In this document: piece by piece, positions 8,618 through 17,619 of the stretch
Layout of the letters: each line of letters opens with the position of its first letter
Position numbering within the stretch: the first letter of the stretch is position 1
Assembly (NCBI GenBank): GCA_002490835.1
Contig: DKUU01000021.1
Span: 124,001 to 188,000 of the forward strand
DNA length: 64,000 nt
Reading direction: 5' to 3'
From: Lachnospiraceae bacterium UBA7196
GTDB lineage: Bacteria; Bacillota; Clostridia; Lachnospirales; Lachnospiraceae
The notes under the pieces: generated by a model
Databases searched by the model: none
The model's input: the letters and a program-made list of their open reading frames with translations, nothing else
What the model was told of the DNA's origin: nothing
Made by a program: the position numbers and the translations under genes

Positions 8618-9880
8618 TTATCTTTTCAATTCTTCTTTATAAAACTCCTCAAACTCCTCATACCCCTGCGCGGTCAGCTGCTCCTTCTGGAACTTTTTGT
8701 TCTTATTCATTCTGGCCACCAGAATCTGATTGCCGCTCTCCCGCTCTTTCTGCGCCTTTGCCATCACCTCACAAAGCTTTTCGGAAGGAAGCCCTTTTTC
8801 CATCAGATAGGCAATTTTCTTTCCCGCCTTCGGCACCTTGAAGCCGCTCTCCAAAAGCAGCAGGATGATGCGCTCAAAGCCAATCGAAAAACCGCAGGCC
8901 GGCACGTCGTTGCCCGTAAATTTCCCCACCATCTTATCATATCTTCCGCCGCCGCCGCAGCTGCCGCCAAACTCCGGCATATCAATCTCAAAAATCGTCC
9001 CCGTATAGTATGACATGCCCCGCACCAATGTCGGATCGAACACTAACTTGAAGAAATCGCCCTTGGTGGCCTCCACACTGTCTATAATCTCCTGAAAGCT
9101 CTCCATCACACCATCGGCAAGAACGCCTGAAAGCTTTTCCGAAATATAGGCGATCGCGTCATCCGCTTCCTCCATCCCTGTAAACAGCGCCAGATACTTG
9201 TCCACGCTCTCCTGCGAAAATCCCGCTTCCAAAAGCTCCGCCGAAACGCCGTCCTTTCCGATCTTATCCATCTTATCTAAAATGATAAACACCTGATCGT
9301 AATCGTCCTCGGCAAAGCCGCTGTAGGCCGCCATCGCCTTTAAAATCTGCCTGTCATTGATACGGATGTTAAAGTCCTTGAATCCGATCCTGCCAAGCGT
9401 CGTGGTGGTGGCAAGGATCAGCTCGATCTCCGCCAGATTCGTCGCCTCTCCTAAAATGTCGATATCACACTGCATAAACTGGCGGTAACGTCCCCGCTGG
9501 GGCCTGTCCGCCCGCCACACATTGCCCATCTGTAATGCCTTGAAAGGCGCGGGTAGCTCGTTCGCGTGGTTAGAATAATAGCGCACAAGCGGCACCGTCA
9601 GATCGTAGCGCAGGCCGCCGTCCGTCAGGTCCTCCTCGCTCTTTGCCTCGTCGATGCGCAGCTTTTCGCCCCGCTTTAGTATCTTAAAGATCAGCTTCTC
9701 ATTCTCGCCGCCCGCCTTGCAGTTTAGGTTCGCAAGGTTTTCCACGCAAGGCGTCTCGATCGAAGTAAAGCCGAAATTGCCGTAAGTCTCTTTGATGATG
9801 CCGATCACATAGTCGCGAATCTCCATTTCTTCCGGAAGGATATCCTTCATACCTGTCATCGGTTTTTTACTTAAAGTCAT
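8618..9880 (-). CDS. hisS: Histidyl-tRNA synthetase
   Basis: Charges tRNA-His. The 420-residue class II enzyme shows motif 2 with neighbouring PQRGRYRQFMQCDIDILG, the HisRS-specific LVRGMSYYTGTIFEI near residue 260-275, and motif 3 in CGFSIGFERI. The C-terminal anticodon-binding domain is present but slightly short. The chosen ATG begins MTLSKKPMTGMKDILP; GGGGAGA lies 6 bases upstream, and an earlier ATG has no site and lies near the predicted transcription start. First gene of the hisS-aspS pair, with its own promoter at 9950-9978. Confidence 0.96.
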   Translation of the reverse strand: MTLSKKPMTGMKDILPEEMEIRDYVIGIIKETYGNFGFTSIETPCVENLANLNCKAGGENEKLIFKILKRGEKLRIDEAKSEEDLTDGGLRYDLTVPLVRYYSNHANELPAPFKALQMGNVWRADRPQRGRYRQFMQCDIDILGEATNLAEIELILATTTTLGRIGFKDFNIRINDRQILKAMAAYSGFAEDDYDQVFIILDKMDKIGKDGVSAELLEAGFSQESVDKYLALFTGMEEADDAIAYISEKLSGVLADGVMESFQEIIDSVEATKGDFFKLVFDPTLVRGMSYYTGTIFEIDMPEFGGSCGGGGRYDKMVGKFTGNDVPACGFSIGFERIILLLLESGFKVPKAGKKIAYLMEKGLPSEKLCEVMAKAQKERESGNQILVARMNKNKKFQKEQLTAQGYEEFEEFYKEELKR

Positions 9881-9949
9881 AGCAGTCTCCCCGTGGGTCC
9901 TTTCCTGTTTATATGTTTCCTGCCTACTATCATGATACATACTTGTTAG

Positions 9950-9978
9950 ATTTTACACTCTTTTGGAACATTTTTCAA
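9950..9978 (-). promoter_or_regulatory. Sigma-A promoter of hisS-aspS
   Basis: On the minus strand: TTGAAA (9973-9978), 17-base spacer, TAAAAT (9950-9955). The -35 box overlaps the last codons of the upstream zinc-ribbon gene, so the tRNA-synthetase pair is probably transcribed separately from it. Confidence 0.65.
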
Positions 9979-11207
9979 GACCGCACGCCGCAGAGCATCC
10001 AGTCGATCGAGGAAATGTCGAATCTGCTGCCGCAGTGCGTACACTCGCCGTCTCCCAGCAGATCAAGGGACGCGCCGCAGTTTGCACACTGTAATACATC
10101 GGACTTATGTGTGGTGACCACGTTTTGTCTGCGTTTCATCCTGACCGTACAGGCCGTCCTCTTCTTTACCAGCTTTTCGCCCTGCGCGTAAATCAGACGC
10201 ACCCTTAATTTCATTTCCACATAAGTAAATTCTCCTTCCGTCCACACCCGGCTTTTTTTACAGCCCAGACAGTCCACATCGAGAATCCTTGTATCCTGAC
10301 AATTCTCTATCTCAGAGATACACCCCAGATCCGACGGCTGCGCGGATAAAAACCAAAGCTTCATATAGGATTGCACCAATCCGTAAAATTCCGTATGGGA
10401 AAACTGCGGATCACGTTTCCGCATCTCATTTCCCACTCTGTTTACCCTTGCTTTGGAACTTTGTAAGGAAATCAGAATCGGTATAAACAAAAAGTTCCCA
10501 TAAATTGCTGCAATCGCAATACCCGCCGGCGCGAGAGCCAGTGTCGATAGCAACAGCATGAAAAACGTGCCCAGAACAGAATCCCATGTAAGATCGCTTT
10601 CTATGATCAGATCGCTGAAACACGCAAGAAACACGCAGCCCATAGAGGTAAGACAAGCGCCCCATAAGAACCGCAACTGATACCAGCTTCCGGACATTTC
10701 CCGGTCGATCGAGACGATCTTTTTATGTACCTCGCGAATCCTGACGGCAGCGCCGCATTGGGGACAGCCCGCATAGTCTTTTGTCACGTCGATCAGCGCA
10801 CCACAGCTTTCGCAGTAGCGCGTCTTTTCCTTCCCGTATCCGGTATCCGCCAGAACATACTGCTCCTGCAGATGATCTTTTACTTTCAGGACAGGCGTAT
10901 CGCCCCGGTAATAGACCTTCTTGCGGCAGATCGGGCTGTGATACTGGATCCGCTTCAAACTGCCGTCGCCCATGGTTATCGTGTAGTCTTTCTCTTTTTT
11001 CGACATCAGGGTATATTCTTCCCGCAAAGTCACGCCGTGATCCGCCATGACCCGGTTTGCGAGGCGGTTCCCGTACCAGTAGGGCTGAGTGGTGTAGGCG
11101 ATACCGTCCTTGCCCTGTTCGCGGGCTTTGCGGTACTGATTGACGATAGATTTTACTTCCTCTTTTTCAGGAGAGTTGTATGAAGTTTTGGGGAGTTGGA
11201 ATGGCAT
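9975..11207 (-). CDS. Membrane protein with two zinc ribbons, possible Tim44-like domain
   Basis: A 410-residue protein of unknown function. Zinc-ribbon knuckles occur at CESCGALIDVTKDYAGCPQC near residue 133 and CANCGASLDLLGDGECTHCG near residue 378, flanking the rest. Two long hydrophobic helices lie in the middle (LWGACLTSMGCVFLACF and FFMLLLSTLALAPAGIAIAA), followed by IYGNFLFIPILISL. The segment after them (FSHTEFYGLVQSYMKLWFLSA) looks like a Tim44/NTF2-like domain; this is tentative. GGAGG precedes the ATG. It starts 12 bases after the DUF4143-type ATPase gene on the same strand, so the two are probably cotranscribed. Confidence 0.6.
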   Translation of the reverse strand: MPFQLPKTSYNSPEKEEVKSIVNQYRKAREQGKDGIAYTTQPYWYGNRLANRVMADHGVTLREEYTLMSKKEKDYTITMGDGSLKRIQYHSPICRKKVYYRGDTPVLKVKDHLQEQYVLADTGYGKEKTRYCESCGALIDVTKDYAGCPQCGAAVRIREVHKKIVSIDREMSGSWYQLRFLWGACLTSMGCVFLACFSDLIIESDLTWDSVLGTFFMLLLSTLALAPAGIAIAAIYGNFLFIPILISLQSSKARVNRVGNEMRKRDPQFSHTEFYGLVQSYMKLWFLSAQPSDLGCISEIENCQDTRILDVDCLGCKKSRVWTEGEFTYVEMKLRVRLIYAQGEKLVKKRTACTVRMKRRQNVVTTHKSDVLQCANCGASLDLLGDGECTHCGSRFDISSIDWMLCGVRS

Positions 11208-11219
11208 GGGGTCCTCCGA

Positions 11220-12464
11220 TCATAATTCCAAGCTGTTTCCTTTTAGCAGAAAATCATAAATGCTCATCGTTGTAATTCCCTTCTCATCTCTCTGCACATG
11301 GATTACATCTTTCACAACTACAATTTTTTTGAAGGAATCGTTTACTTTTAACAAAGACGCCTTCTCCTGCTGCTCTTTTTCCGCAGTTGGAATCTGTAAT
11401 GCCGACTGGATATAATAACGCCTGCTTCCCAGATTGGCAACAAAATCAATCTCCAACTGTCTCCTCTCCTGAGTTGCCGGTCTGCGGGCAGGCACAACTC
11501 CAACATCTACCTGAAAGCCTCTTGCCCTCAGTTCATTATAAATCACATTCTCCATCAAATGCGTTTCTTCTGTCTGCCGGAATCCCAATCTGGCATTCCG
11601 AAGTCCCACATCCTCAAAATAATATTTCATCGGCGTCCCGATATACCGCCGTCCCTTGACATCATACCGCTGTGCCGCATGGATTACGAACGCCTCCTCC
11701 AGATATTCGATATACTGGCGAATCGTATTCAAACTGATATCCGACTGTACCACACTTTTAAACGTCGCTTCGATGCGGGTCGGATTTGTCAGGGAACCGA
11801 CGGCAGAGGCCAATACATTGATCAGATCATTTAACTCCTGAATCTTTTCTAGCGCATTTCTTTCCCGAATATCCTTGATATAAGTTTCTTCAAACAGTCT
11901 GGTCAGATATTGAACCTTCTGCTCTTCGGTCTTCATGGTTGCGACCAGCGGAAGCCCGCCATAAGTCACATAGTCTGTCCAGCCATGGTACTCATCCCCA
12001 TCATATGCCTGCATAAACTCTTGAAACGTAAGGGGAAACACATGAATCTCATCCCCTCTTCCCCTAAATTCAGTTATGATATCTTTCGATAGGAACTTGG
12101 AGTTACTGCCCGTCACATAAATATCCGCATTTCTAACGTGAAGCAGAGAATTTAAAGCCTCTTCAAAATGATCGAGCATCTGCACTTCATCCAGCAGGAT
12201 ATAGTAAGGCTCCTGATCAATAATCAGCGCCTCGATATGATCTAAAAGGGCATCCGGGTCCCGTAACTGCCTGTATTTACGCTGATCCAGTTCGATTGTA
12301 ATAATATGGGACTCCGGCACGCCGCTTTCCAGCAGATAGTTTCTGAATAGATGGAACAGAAGGAAAGACTTGCCGCTCCGACGAATGCCCGTCACCACCT
12401 TGATCAGGGAGTTGTGCATTCGATTGATTAAGTCATTTAGATATTTGTCCCGCTTTATCTCCAT
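11220..12464 (-). CDS. AAA ATPase with C-terminal DUF4143 domain
   Basis: A 414-residue protein of the AAA_14/DUF4143 family. Walker A is GIRRSGKS near residue 27, and Walker B is YYILLDEVQML near residue 92-102. Sensor-like VTGSNSKFLS follows. The C-terminal half contains a DUF4143-type domain (EIDFVANLGSRRYYIQSAL), which has a PD-(D/E)xK-like look. Members are common, often strain-variable, and mostly uncharacterised. GGAGG stands 7 bases before the ATG. The zinc-ribbon membrane protein lies 12 bases downstream. Base use looks AT-richer than in aspS and hisS, suggesting accessory origin. Confidence 0.85.
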   Translation of the reverse strand: MEIKRDKYLNDLINRMHNSLIKVVTGIRRSGKSFLLFHLFRNYLLESGVPESHIITIELDQRKYRQLRDPDALLDHIEALIIDQEPYYILLDEVQMLDHFEEALNSLLHVRNADIYVTGSNSKFLSKDIITEFRGRGDEIHVFPLTFQEFMQAYDGDEYHGWTDYVTYGGLPLVATMKTEEQKVQYLTRLFEETYIKDIRERNALEKIQELNDLINVLASAVGSLTNPTRIEATFKSVVQSDISLNTIRQYIEYLEEAFVIHAAQRYDVKGRRYIGTPMKYYFEDVGLRNARLGFRQTEETHLMENVIYNELRARGFQVDVGVVPARRPATQERRQLEIDFVANLGSRRYYIQSALQIPTAEKEQQEKASLLKVNDSFKKIVVVKDVIHVQRDEKGITTMSIYDFLLKGNSLEL

Positions 12465-12607
12465 GGCGGCACCTCCTATTGAATATTTTTGGCAGTTTTG
12501 CCTTGTTTATTCAATATTATAATACTTTGTGAAGGTAATGGCAATGTTTGTATTGAAAATTTGTGGCAGGTATGACATAAATTTTCAACATTTCCAAATA
12601 TATAATT

Positions 12608-15133
12608 CTATTTAGCTTCTCCTGCATACCGCCACCGATAATACTCCATCGTTCGATAATCTAGGATATCCTTCATCTGCCGCGTAAAAGCATTGCTCTG
12701 TACAATCTGCGCAAGGTCTTCCCTAATCGCCAACGCATAGCCTTCCCGTTCCACAAAAAAGCCTTTCCCGGAAGCCTTCAAAAAATGAATGGGCATACTC
12801 TTTGCCTTACCAAGATGCTGCTTATCCGTCATTTGTTTATAATCCGTATATGACTTATCTGGCGTCAGATCCTTCCAGTTTGTTCCCGTATTAAAAAATT
12901 CCTTCCAGTCTGCCAAGACTTCCTCATCCGTCACTGCCATCCGCACAGTTCCATGATTATAAAAACTATACAAAATCGGCATCTTATAAACCTTCTGCAT
13001 ATCCGTGGTCTCAATCAAGGACAGAAACTCCCGCCCGATGCTGTCATATACAGCCCGCTCCTCTTCTGACAACTCCTGCAGACTATGTAAAAAGTCCATA
13101 TATCTCCGAAAAGGATTCTCTTTTGCATGCCGCATACAATATTGATAGATATCATCCTCCATGTAAGTAAAGAGTTCCATCCTCGTCGGCACCTTATCCG
13201 CAAGTAACTCCTTTACCCTGTAATATTCCTGTACGATTCGCTCTTTTACCGATAAAGATTTTTTCTCCATCTCTTTGAAAAGATCGACCAGCCGCATATC
13301 AAAATCCACGATACAATCATCCGGATATTCTATCCTGTGATAATCTATCGTTGCATGTTCACCCAGATTCCTGACTCCACTCAAAAGAAATGGCGCGAGT
13401 CCTGCTTTCTCATAATTCCCGATAAAGTCAAGCACATTTAAATATTCTTTTCCCCGACAGGTACGCAGACCCCTTCCCAGCTGCTGTAAAAATACAATCG
13501 GCGATTCCGTAGGCCGTAAAAACAGCACCATATCTAGCGCCGCAATATCCACGCCCTCATTGAACATGTCCACTGAAAAAATAACTTCAATTTCCCGATT
13601 ATTCAGTTTGCCAATCGCCTGATTTCTATCCTCGGAAAAGGCGCCATCCGCATTGCTGTATACCGCCACAGCCTTTACGCCCCGTGCGCAAAACTCCTTC
13701 GCCATCTCCTCCGCATGCTGCCTGGAACAGCAAAAACCCAATGCTCTTTTGGAAGGATATTTTTTGTAATATTTATAAATTAAATCATACCTTTTAACAT
13801 TCCCAATATAAGTCTCATTCAACTCTTTCTCATCATAATGGCCTTTCACAAGATGCAGCGAAGAATAATCCGTCTCGTCGTAAATACCATAATAATGAAA
13901 AGGAACCAGAATACCTTTATTGATTGCCTCTTTTAAGGAGATTTCATAAGGCACATTGTAATCACATATCTCAAAAATATTCTTACCATCCATTCTCTCA
14001 GGCGTAGCAGTCAGTCCCAATAAAAACTTGGGCTTAAAGTAATGCACAATTCTCTGATATTGATTGGTAACCGCATGATGAAATTCGTCGATCACCAAAT
14101 AATCAAAATAATCCGGGCTGAAAAATTCCTCTCTTAGATATTCCTCTCTGCCGAGTGTCGCTACCGAAGCAAAGATAACCGCCCTATCTGTATCTTTATG
14201 CTTACCATCAAAAAAGCCGTAGTCGTTTGACTGTCTTACATTTTGAAAAGATATCGCTGCTTGTTGTAATATTTCTTCGCGATGCGCCACAAACAGAACC
14301 CGCTCATACGCCGCTGAATCAAAGGCCGCAAGATAAGTCTTGCCTATCCCTGTCGCTGCCTGCACAAGTCCTTTCGACGCGCCCTCTGCACGACTGTTTT
14401 CCAGAGCGTATAACGCCTCTATCTGCGCTCCCCTCGGTTGGAAAAAAGCCTCTATTGCTGAATCTACCTGCCCTTCCGCCGTTTGGTCTTCTGCATCATC
14501 ATATCTTGCCAAATCCTTAGCTACCGCAGGCTTGTGCCAGTTTCGCGAATAAGATGCCAATTCTTCATCATTGATCACGATAGAATGCTTTTCAAACAGA
14601 TCCAGAAATGTTTCATAAAAAAGCGTAAAATTCTTACTGTCTGACAAACTGCTGAACCGATAGTTCCATTCTATGCCGGAGGTCAGCGCACTCTTGGAAA
14701 TATTAGAGGAACCGATGTATATTTCTTCGTGATTCTGATAATGAAAAATATAGGCCTTTGGATGAAACGAACGTTTTTTCTCATTGTAAAATCTCAAATC
14801 GATTCGATCTCCAAATTCCTTCTTTATCAGATACAGAGCAGAAGGTTGTGTAATGCCAAGATAGTTACCCGTAAGGACTCGAATCCGCACGCCTCTGTCC
14901 AATGCTGCCCGCAAATCATTTAAGATCATTTTAACGCCGGATTCCATCAGAAAGGACACGATAATATCAATACAAACCGCCTTCTGCATACTCATCTTTA
15001 ACTGGTAATACAGAAAGCGGCTCCTGTTTCGATCCCCTGTCATTACAGCCGTTGGTTCAACGGTCTCAATCTGCAATTGTGTCTCCTGCATTTCATCGAA
15101 ATCTACTTTTTTCGTAAGATCAAATTGAGCCAT
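12608..15133 (-). CDS. PLD-like nuclease fused to DEAH superfamily 2 helicase
   Basis: An 841-residue protein with three parts. Residues about 30-190 are a phospholipase-D-like nuclease domain with one H-x-K signature (FHPKAYIF) and the paired GSSN. Residues about 240-430 are a ResIII-type helicase core: Walker A ATGIGKT, motif II DEFH, motif III LTATPERMDG. Residues about 440-590 are the helicase C domain with QQLGRGLRT. The remaining 250 residues resemble the DUF3427-type tail usual for this architecture. The ATG at 15133 has GAGG 5 bases upstream. It overlaps the methyltransferase gene by 31 bases, so the two are translated together. Such helicases are often linked to DNA defence or repair; no direct evidence for either exists here. 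Confidence 0.85.
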   Translation of the reverse strand: MAQFDLTKKVDFDEMQETQLQIETVEPTAVMTGDRNRSRFLYYQLKMSMQKAVCIDIIVSFLMESGVKMILNDLRAALDRGVRIRVLTGNYLGITQPSALYLIKKEFGDRIDLRFYNEKKRSFHPKAYIFHYQNHEEIYIGSSNISKSALTSGIEWNYRFSSLSDSKNFTLFYETFLDLFEKHSIVINDEELASYSRNWHKPAVAKDLARYDDAEDQTAEGQVDSAIEAFFQPRGAQIEALYALENSRAEGASKGLVQAATGIGKTYLAAFDSAAYERVLFVAHREEILQQAAISFQNVRQSNDYGFFDGKHKDTDRAVIFASVATLGREEYLREEFFSPDYFDYLVIDEFHHAVTNQYQRIVHYFKPKFLLGLTATPERMDGKNIFEICDYNVPYEISLKEAINKGILVPFHYYGIYDETDYSSLHLVKGHYDEKELNETYIGNVKRYDLIYKYYKKYPSKRALGFCCSRQHAEEMAKEFCARGVKAVAVYSNADGAFSEDRNQAIGKLNNREIEVIFSVDMFNEGVDIAALDMVLFLRPTESPIVFLQQLGRGLRTCRGKEYLNVLDFIGNYEKAGLAPFLLSGVRNLGEHATIDYHRIEYPDDCIVDFDMRLVDLFKEMEKKSLSVKERIVQEYYRVKELLADKVPTRMELFTYMEDDIYQYCMRHAKENPFRRYMDFLHSLQELSEEERAVYDSIGREFLSLIETTDMQKVYKMPILYSFYNHGTVRMAVTDEEVLADWKEFFNTGTNWKDLTPDKSYTDYKQMTDKQHLGKAKSMPIHFLKASGKGFFVEREGYALAIREDLAQIVQSNAFTRQMKDILDYRTMEYYRWRYAGEAK

Positions 15134-15705
15134 TTTTCCTCGCTTCTTCCCGGACGTACATCCGCACTGACCCATTCCTCTTCTATCTGCGATTCATTCA
15201 TAGTATTTATAAAGTCCGCGAATGTCTCTTCCGTCATATCCGTGAAGTAACGTCCGTTTCGCTCTCCTTCAAAAGTACCGTACTTAAAAGAAGTATAGAT
15301 GATTCCGTTTGGCTTCAGGGCCGTAATCATCTTCCTTATGACATCGGAAAGTTCCTCTCTTGCCAGATGCAGGATAGAAGAACAGGCCCAAATACCGTCG
15401 TATTCTGATACTGCCGATAATTCCTGAAAAAACATATGACGCACCTGAATCCCAGTATATTCTGATGCAAGTTTGCATAACTCTTCCGATCCGTCTATGG
15501 CATCCACCCGATATCCCTGTTCCAAAAAGGCTTTTGTGTCACGCCCGGAACCGCAGCCGAAATCAAGGATGCGGGCCTCGGCGGGGAGACGGGTGAGGAA
15601 ACGGTTTTGGGTGGCTGCAAAGTCTACGGATACGGTGTTTTGGATGAACTTAGCGGCGTTTTGGTTGTAATAATTGAGGGTTTGGGGTGCAGTATATTCA
15701 GCCAT
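15103..15705 (-). CDS. Class I SAM-dependent methyltransferase
   Basis: A 200-residue Rossmann-fold methyltransferase. Motif I is ILDFGCGSGRDTKAF near residue 47-60, followed by the acidic ribose-binding residue in VDAIDGSEE. Motif IV region is GIWACSSILHL, and motif VI-like LKPNGIIYTSFKYG follows. There is no target-recognition domain or NPPY/DPPY motif, so it does not look like a DNA methylase; the closest look is TehB/UbiE-type small-molecule enzymes. AAGGGG precedes the ATG at 15705. The tight overlap with the helicase gene suggests a joint job, but the substrate is unknown. Confidence 0.8.
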   Translation of the reverse strand: MAEYTAPQTLNYYNQNAAKFIQNTVSVDFAATQNRFLTRLPAEARILDFGCGSGRDTKAFLEQGYRVDAIDGSEELCKLASEYTGIQVRHMFFQELSAVSEYDGIWACSSILHLAREELSDVIRKMITALKPNGIIYTSFKYGTFEGERNGRYFTDMTEETFADFINTMNESQIEEEWVSADVRPGRSEEKWLNLILRKK

Positions 15706-15707
15706 AT

Positions 15708-15794
15708 CTAACCCCTTCCCTCCCCACATTCTGATAATACCCCGGCACCTCCATATACTGCTGTTACAACTGCCTGAATCTTTTCTTCGCTCAT
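15708..15794 (-). CDS. Possible 28-codon leader ORF before the methyltransferase gene
   Basis: Starts MSEEKIQAVV and ends with a TAG two bases before the methyltransferase ATG. It has GGAAGGA 6-8 bases upstream and lies downstream of a good promoter at 15858-15886, so it is likely inside the transcript. Its stop next to the next start would allow translational coupling, and its last codons overlap the methyltransferase ribosome site. It could also be the remnant of a longer gene or chance. Nothing similar is known to me. Confidence 0.25.
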   Translation of the reverse strand: MSEEKIQAVVTAVYGGAGVLSECGEGRG

Positions 15795-15857
15795 AGCCTA
15801 TCCTTCCATCTTGTCAAACACACCTATAATTTTAGCAGATATTGTTACTACTCGTCT

Positions 15858-15886
15858 AGTATAATCTATATCTTGTATAAAAACAA
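15858..15886 (-). promoter_or_regulatory. Sigma-A promoter of the methyltransferase-helicase pair
   Basis: Minus strand TTGTTT (15881-15886), 17-base spacer, TATACT (15858-15863). Start would fall near 15851, about 55 bases before the leader ORF. Confidence 0.55.
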
Positions 15887-15938
15887 GCAGTAGTCCCAAA
15901 TCAGCCAGCCTATTCCCGCATTTACCATATGCCGCCTT

Positions 15939-17360
15939 TTATACTTCTCCGTTTCCCTCATACAATTCTTTCAGATCAATCAACCGCATCCTATCTTTGT
16001 CACCATACTCTTTCACCCATTCCGTAAACCCGCTTTTCGAAAAAAGCAGATACTGAACCGTCTCATACTCCTTGGAAATCAATCCGTCTTTGTCCAAAAG
16101 CTCCTCATAAACCTTTCTGTCAATCGGTTCCTTTCTGTATTTGCATTCTCCAAGCACGGCTTTCTTAGCAGTCTTATCTAATCCAACAATATCGATATCT
16201 GTTGTCACACGTTTCCCCGGATGCGTTCCCCACCATCTCCCGACCGTCGTAACAAAACAGTTCAGTTTTCCTGTAACACCGCAAATTAATGCGTAATGCT
16301 TACAAATTTCTTCAAACACGCTGCCCATAAATTCTGATATTTTCGGCTTCACAACATTCTGATAAAAAATTTCGCCATGATCCAACTCTATTGCGCCCAT
16401 ACCATCCGGGACAAATTGATACCAGAACTTGAACATACTGTCTTTCAGGATATACTGCACCTTTTTCCTATTCGCTTCGTCCGTGACTGCCTTTTCTTTC
16501 AGGACAATGCCGGTTGCGATCAGGTTTTGCAGCGCATGAACCGCTACCGACTGCTCCACATGCGCCTTATCCGCAATCTCGTTTACTTTGTTCGCCCCTG
16601 ATGCGATTGCACTGATTATGTCATTATAAGTACCGACATTTCTAAACTCCTGCGTCAATAAATTATTTGGCTCCTCATACAAATAGCCCGTCTTTCTAAA
16701 AAATAATTGAATGATATTCTCATCCAGAGATTTTGTATCATCAAGCATAGAAAGATATTTCGCCACTCCTCCCGTAATTCCAAAACAGACCGCTTTCTCC
16801 TCATAGGAATAAGTCGGTACAAATTCCGCAGATTCCAGATAATCAAAGGCGTCCAATTTGATCTGTGAAGTCCGCCTTCCAAATATGGGGCTTTTCTCAC
16901 TCAGTACTTCATTTTCCATAAAACTGACGGATGACCCGCAGAGAATCAAAAACATCTGACCGTGCATCCAGTGATTGTCAATATAGCTTTGCAAAACCGA
17001 CAAAACACTTTTATCCGCTTCCGCCAGATAAGGTAGTTCGTCAATGACAATGACCGTTCTCTCTCTTTCGCTGTGTTTTCCAAGAAAGTCCAACAAATCA
17101 TCGATATTTCGGAAAGAAAGCGCATTCATTTGCGGAGCAAATACAGCAAGTGCCTGTTTCCCCCACAGCTCTATATTTTTATTGATTCCCGCTTTTGTCG
17201 CAGTATAGTAAACCGCCCTTTTGTTCTTAATAAATTCTTTAATCAGGGTTGACTTTCCTATCCTTCTTCTCCCATATATTACCGTCATCTGAAAACCCGG
17301 AGAATCGTATCTTTCCTCCAATTCCCGCAGCTGTGCTTTTCTTCCTATAAATTTACTCAT
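15939..17360 (-). CDS. AAA ATPase of the archaeal ATPase/DUF234 type
   Basis: A 473-residue protein. Walker A is GRRRIGKST near residue 30-38, and Walker B is VIVIDELPYL near residue 100-109. A winged-helix segment follows the ATPase (VNEIADKAHVEQSVAVHALQ). The C-terminal DUF234-type domain has the nuclease-like pattern TDIDIVGLD and VLGECKYR (D...ExK). These are widespread accessory ATPases of unknown target, unrelated by sequence to the DUF4143 ATPase 3.5 kb away despite similar design. GAGGT stands 7 bases before the ATG. It has its own promoter, and a gap of 145 bases separates its end from the methyltransferase leader ORF. Confidence 0.85.
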   Translation of the reverse strand: MSKFIGRKAQLRELEERYDSPGFQMTVIYGRRRIGKSTLIKEFIKNKRAVYYTATKAGINKNIELWGKQALAVFAPQMNALSFRNIDDLLDFLGKHSERERTVIVIDELPYLAEADKSVLSVLQSYIDNHWMHGQMFLILCGSSVSFMENEVLSEKSPIFGRRTSQIKLDAFDYLESAEFVPTYSYEEKAVCFGITGGVAKYLSMLDDTKSLDENIIQLFFRKTGYLYEEPNNLLTQEFRNVGTYNDIISAIASGANKVNEIADKAHVEQSVAVHALQNLIATGIVLKEKAVTDEANRKKVQYILKDSMFKFWYQFVPDGMGAIELDHGEIFYQNVVKPKISEFMGSVFEEICKHYALICGVTGKLNCFVTTVGRWWGTHPGKRVTTDIDIVGLDKTAKKAVLGECKYRKEPIDRKVYEELLDKDGLISKEYETVQYLLFSKSGFTEWVKEYGDKDRMRLIDLKELYEGNGEV

Positions 17361-17416
17361 TCATTACCTCTTTTCATTTTATTGAATTATGTTTCATTCA
17401 ACTATGTTTCAACAAA

Positions 17417-17446
17417 ATAATAACATCCTATTTATGTGAATGTCAA
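17417..17446 (-). promoter_or_regulatory. Promoter of the DUF234 ATPase gene, flanked by TGAAACAT repeats
   Basis: Minus strand TTGACA (17441-17446), 18-base spacer, TATTAT (17417-17422). Between this -10 and the start codon lie two copies of TGAAACAT (17391-17398 and 17405-17412 as ATGTTTCA on the plus strand), a possible repressor or attenuation site. The same word forms a perfect palindrome at 21579. Confidence 0.5.
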
Positions 17447-17533
17447 CTGAAACCTATTCCCCACGCTTCCAACTATTGTGTTCTTCCATTTTAGGTAAAA
17501 AGAAAACTACTCCTCAATCCCGTAAAAAACATA

Positions 17534-17574
17534 TTGACAGCCCCGTGCATATAGTGTATATATTGATATATACA
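17534..17574 (+). promoter_or_regulatory. Promoter with overlapping GntR (YtrA-type) operator
   Basis: TTGACA (17534-17539), 17-base spacer, TATATA (17557-17562). A perfect inverted repeat covers the -10 box: TGTATATA (17555-17562), TTGA, TATATACA (17567-17574). A dyad over the -10 is the classic arrangement for repression. The likely ligand is the YtrA-like GntR protein encoded by the third gene of this operon, giving autoregulation. This assignment is inferred from position and dyad form. Confidence 0.75.
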
Positions 17575-17619
17575 GAAAATGCACAGATGAAAGCATGAAT
17601 CAGAAAGGAGCGCGAAAAA

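Noticed and set aside
8520..9880. T-box search upstream of aspS and hisS
   Set aside because: Leaders are short (under 100 bases) and show no Stem I or antiterminator landmarks; a plain promoter explains hisS.
15103..15705. Methyltransferase as a restriction-modification enzyme
   Set aside because: No DPPY/NPPY-type catalytic motif or target-recognition domain; small-molecule type is more likely.
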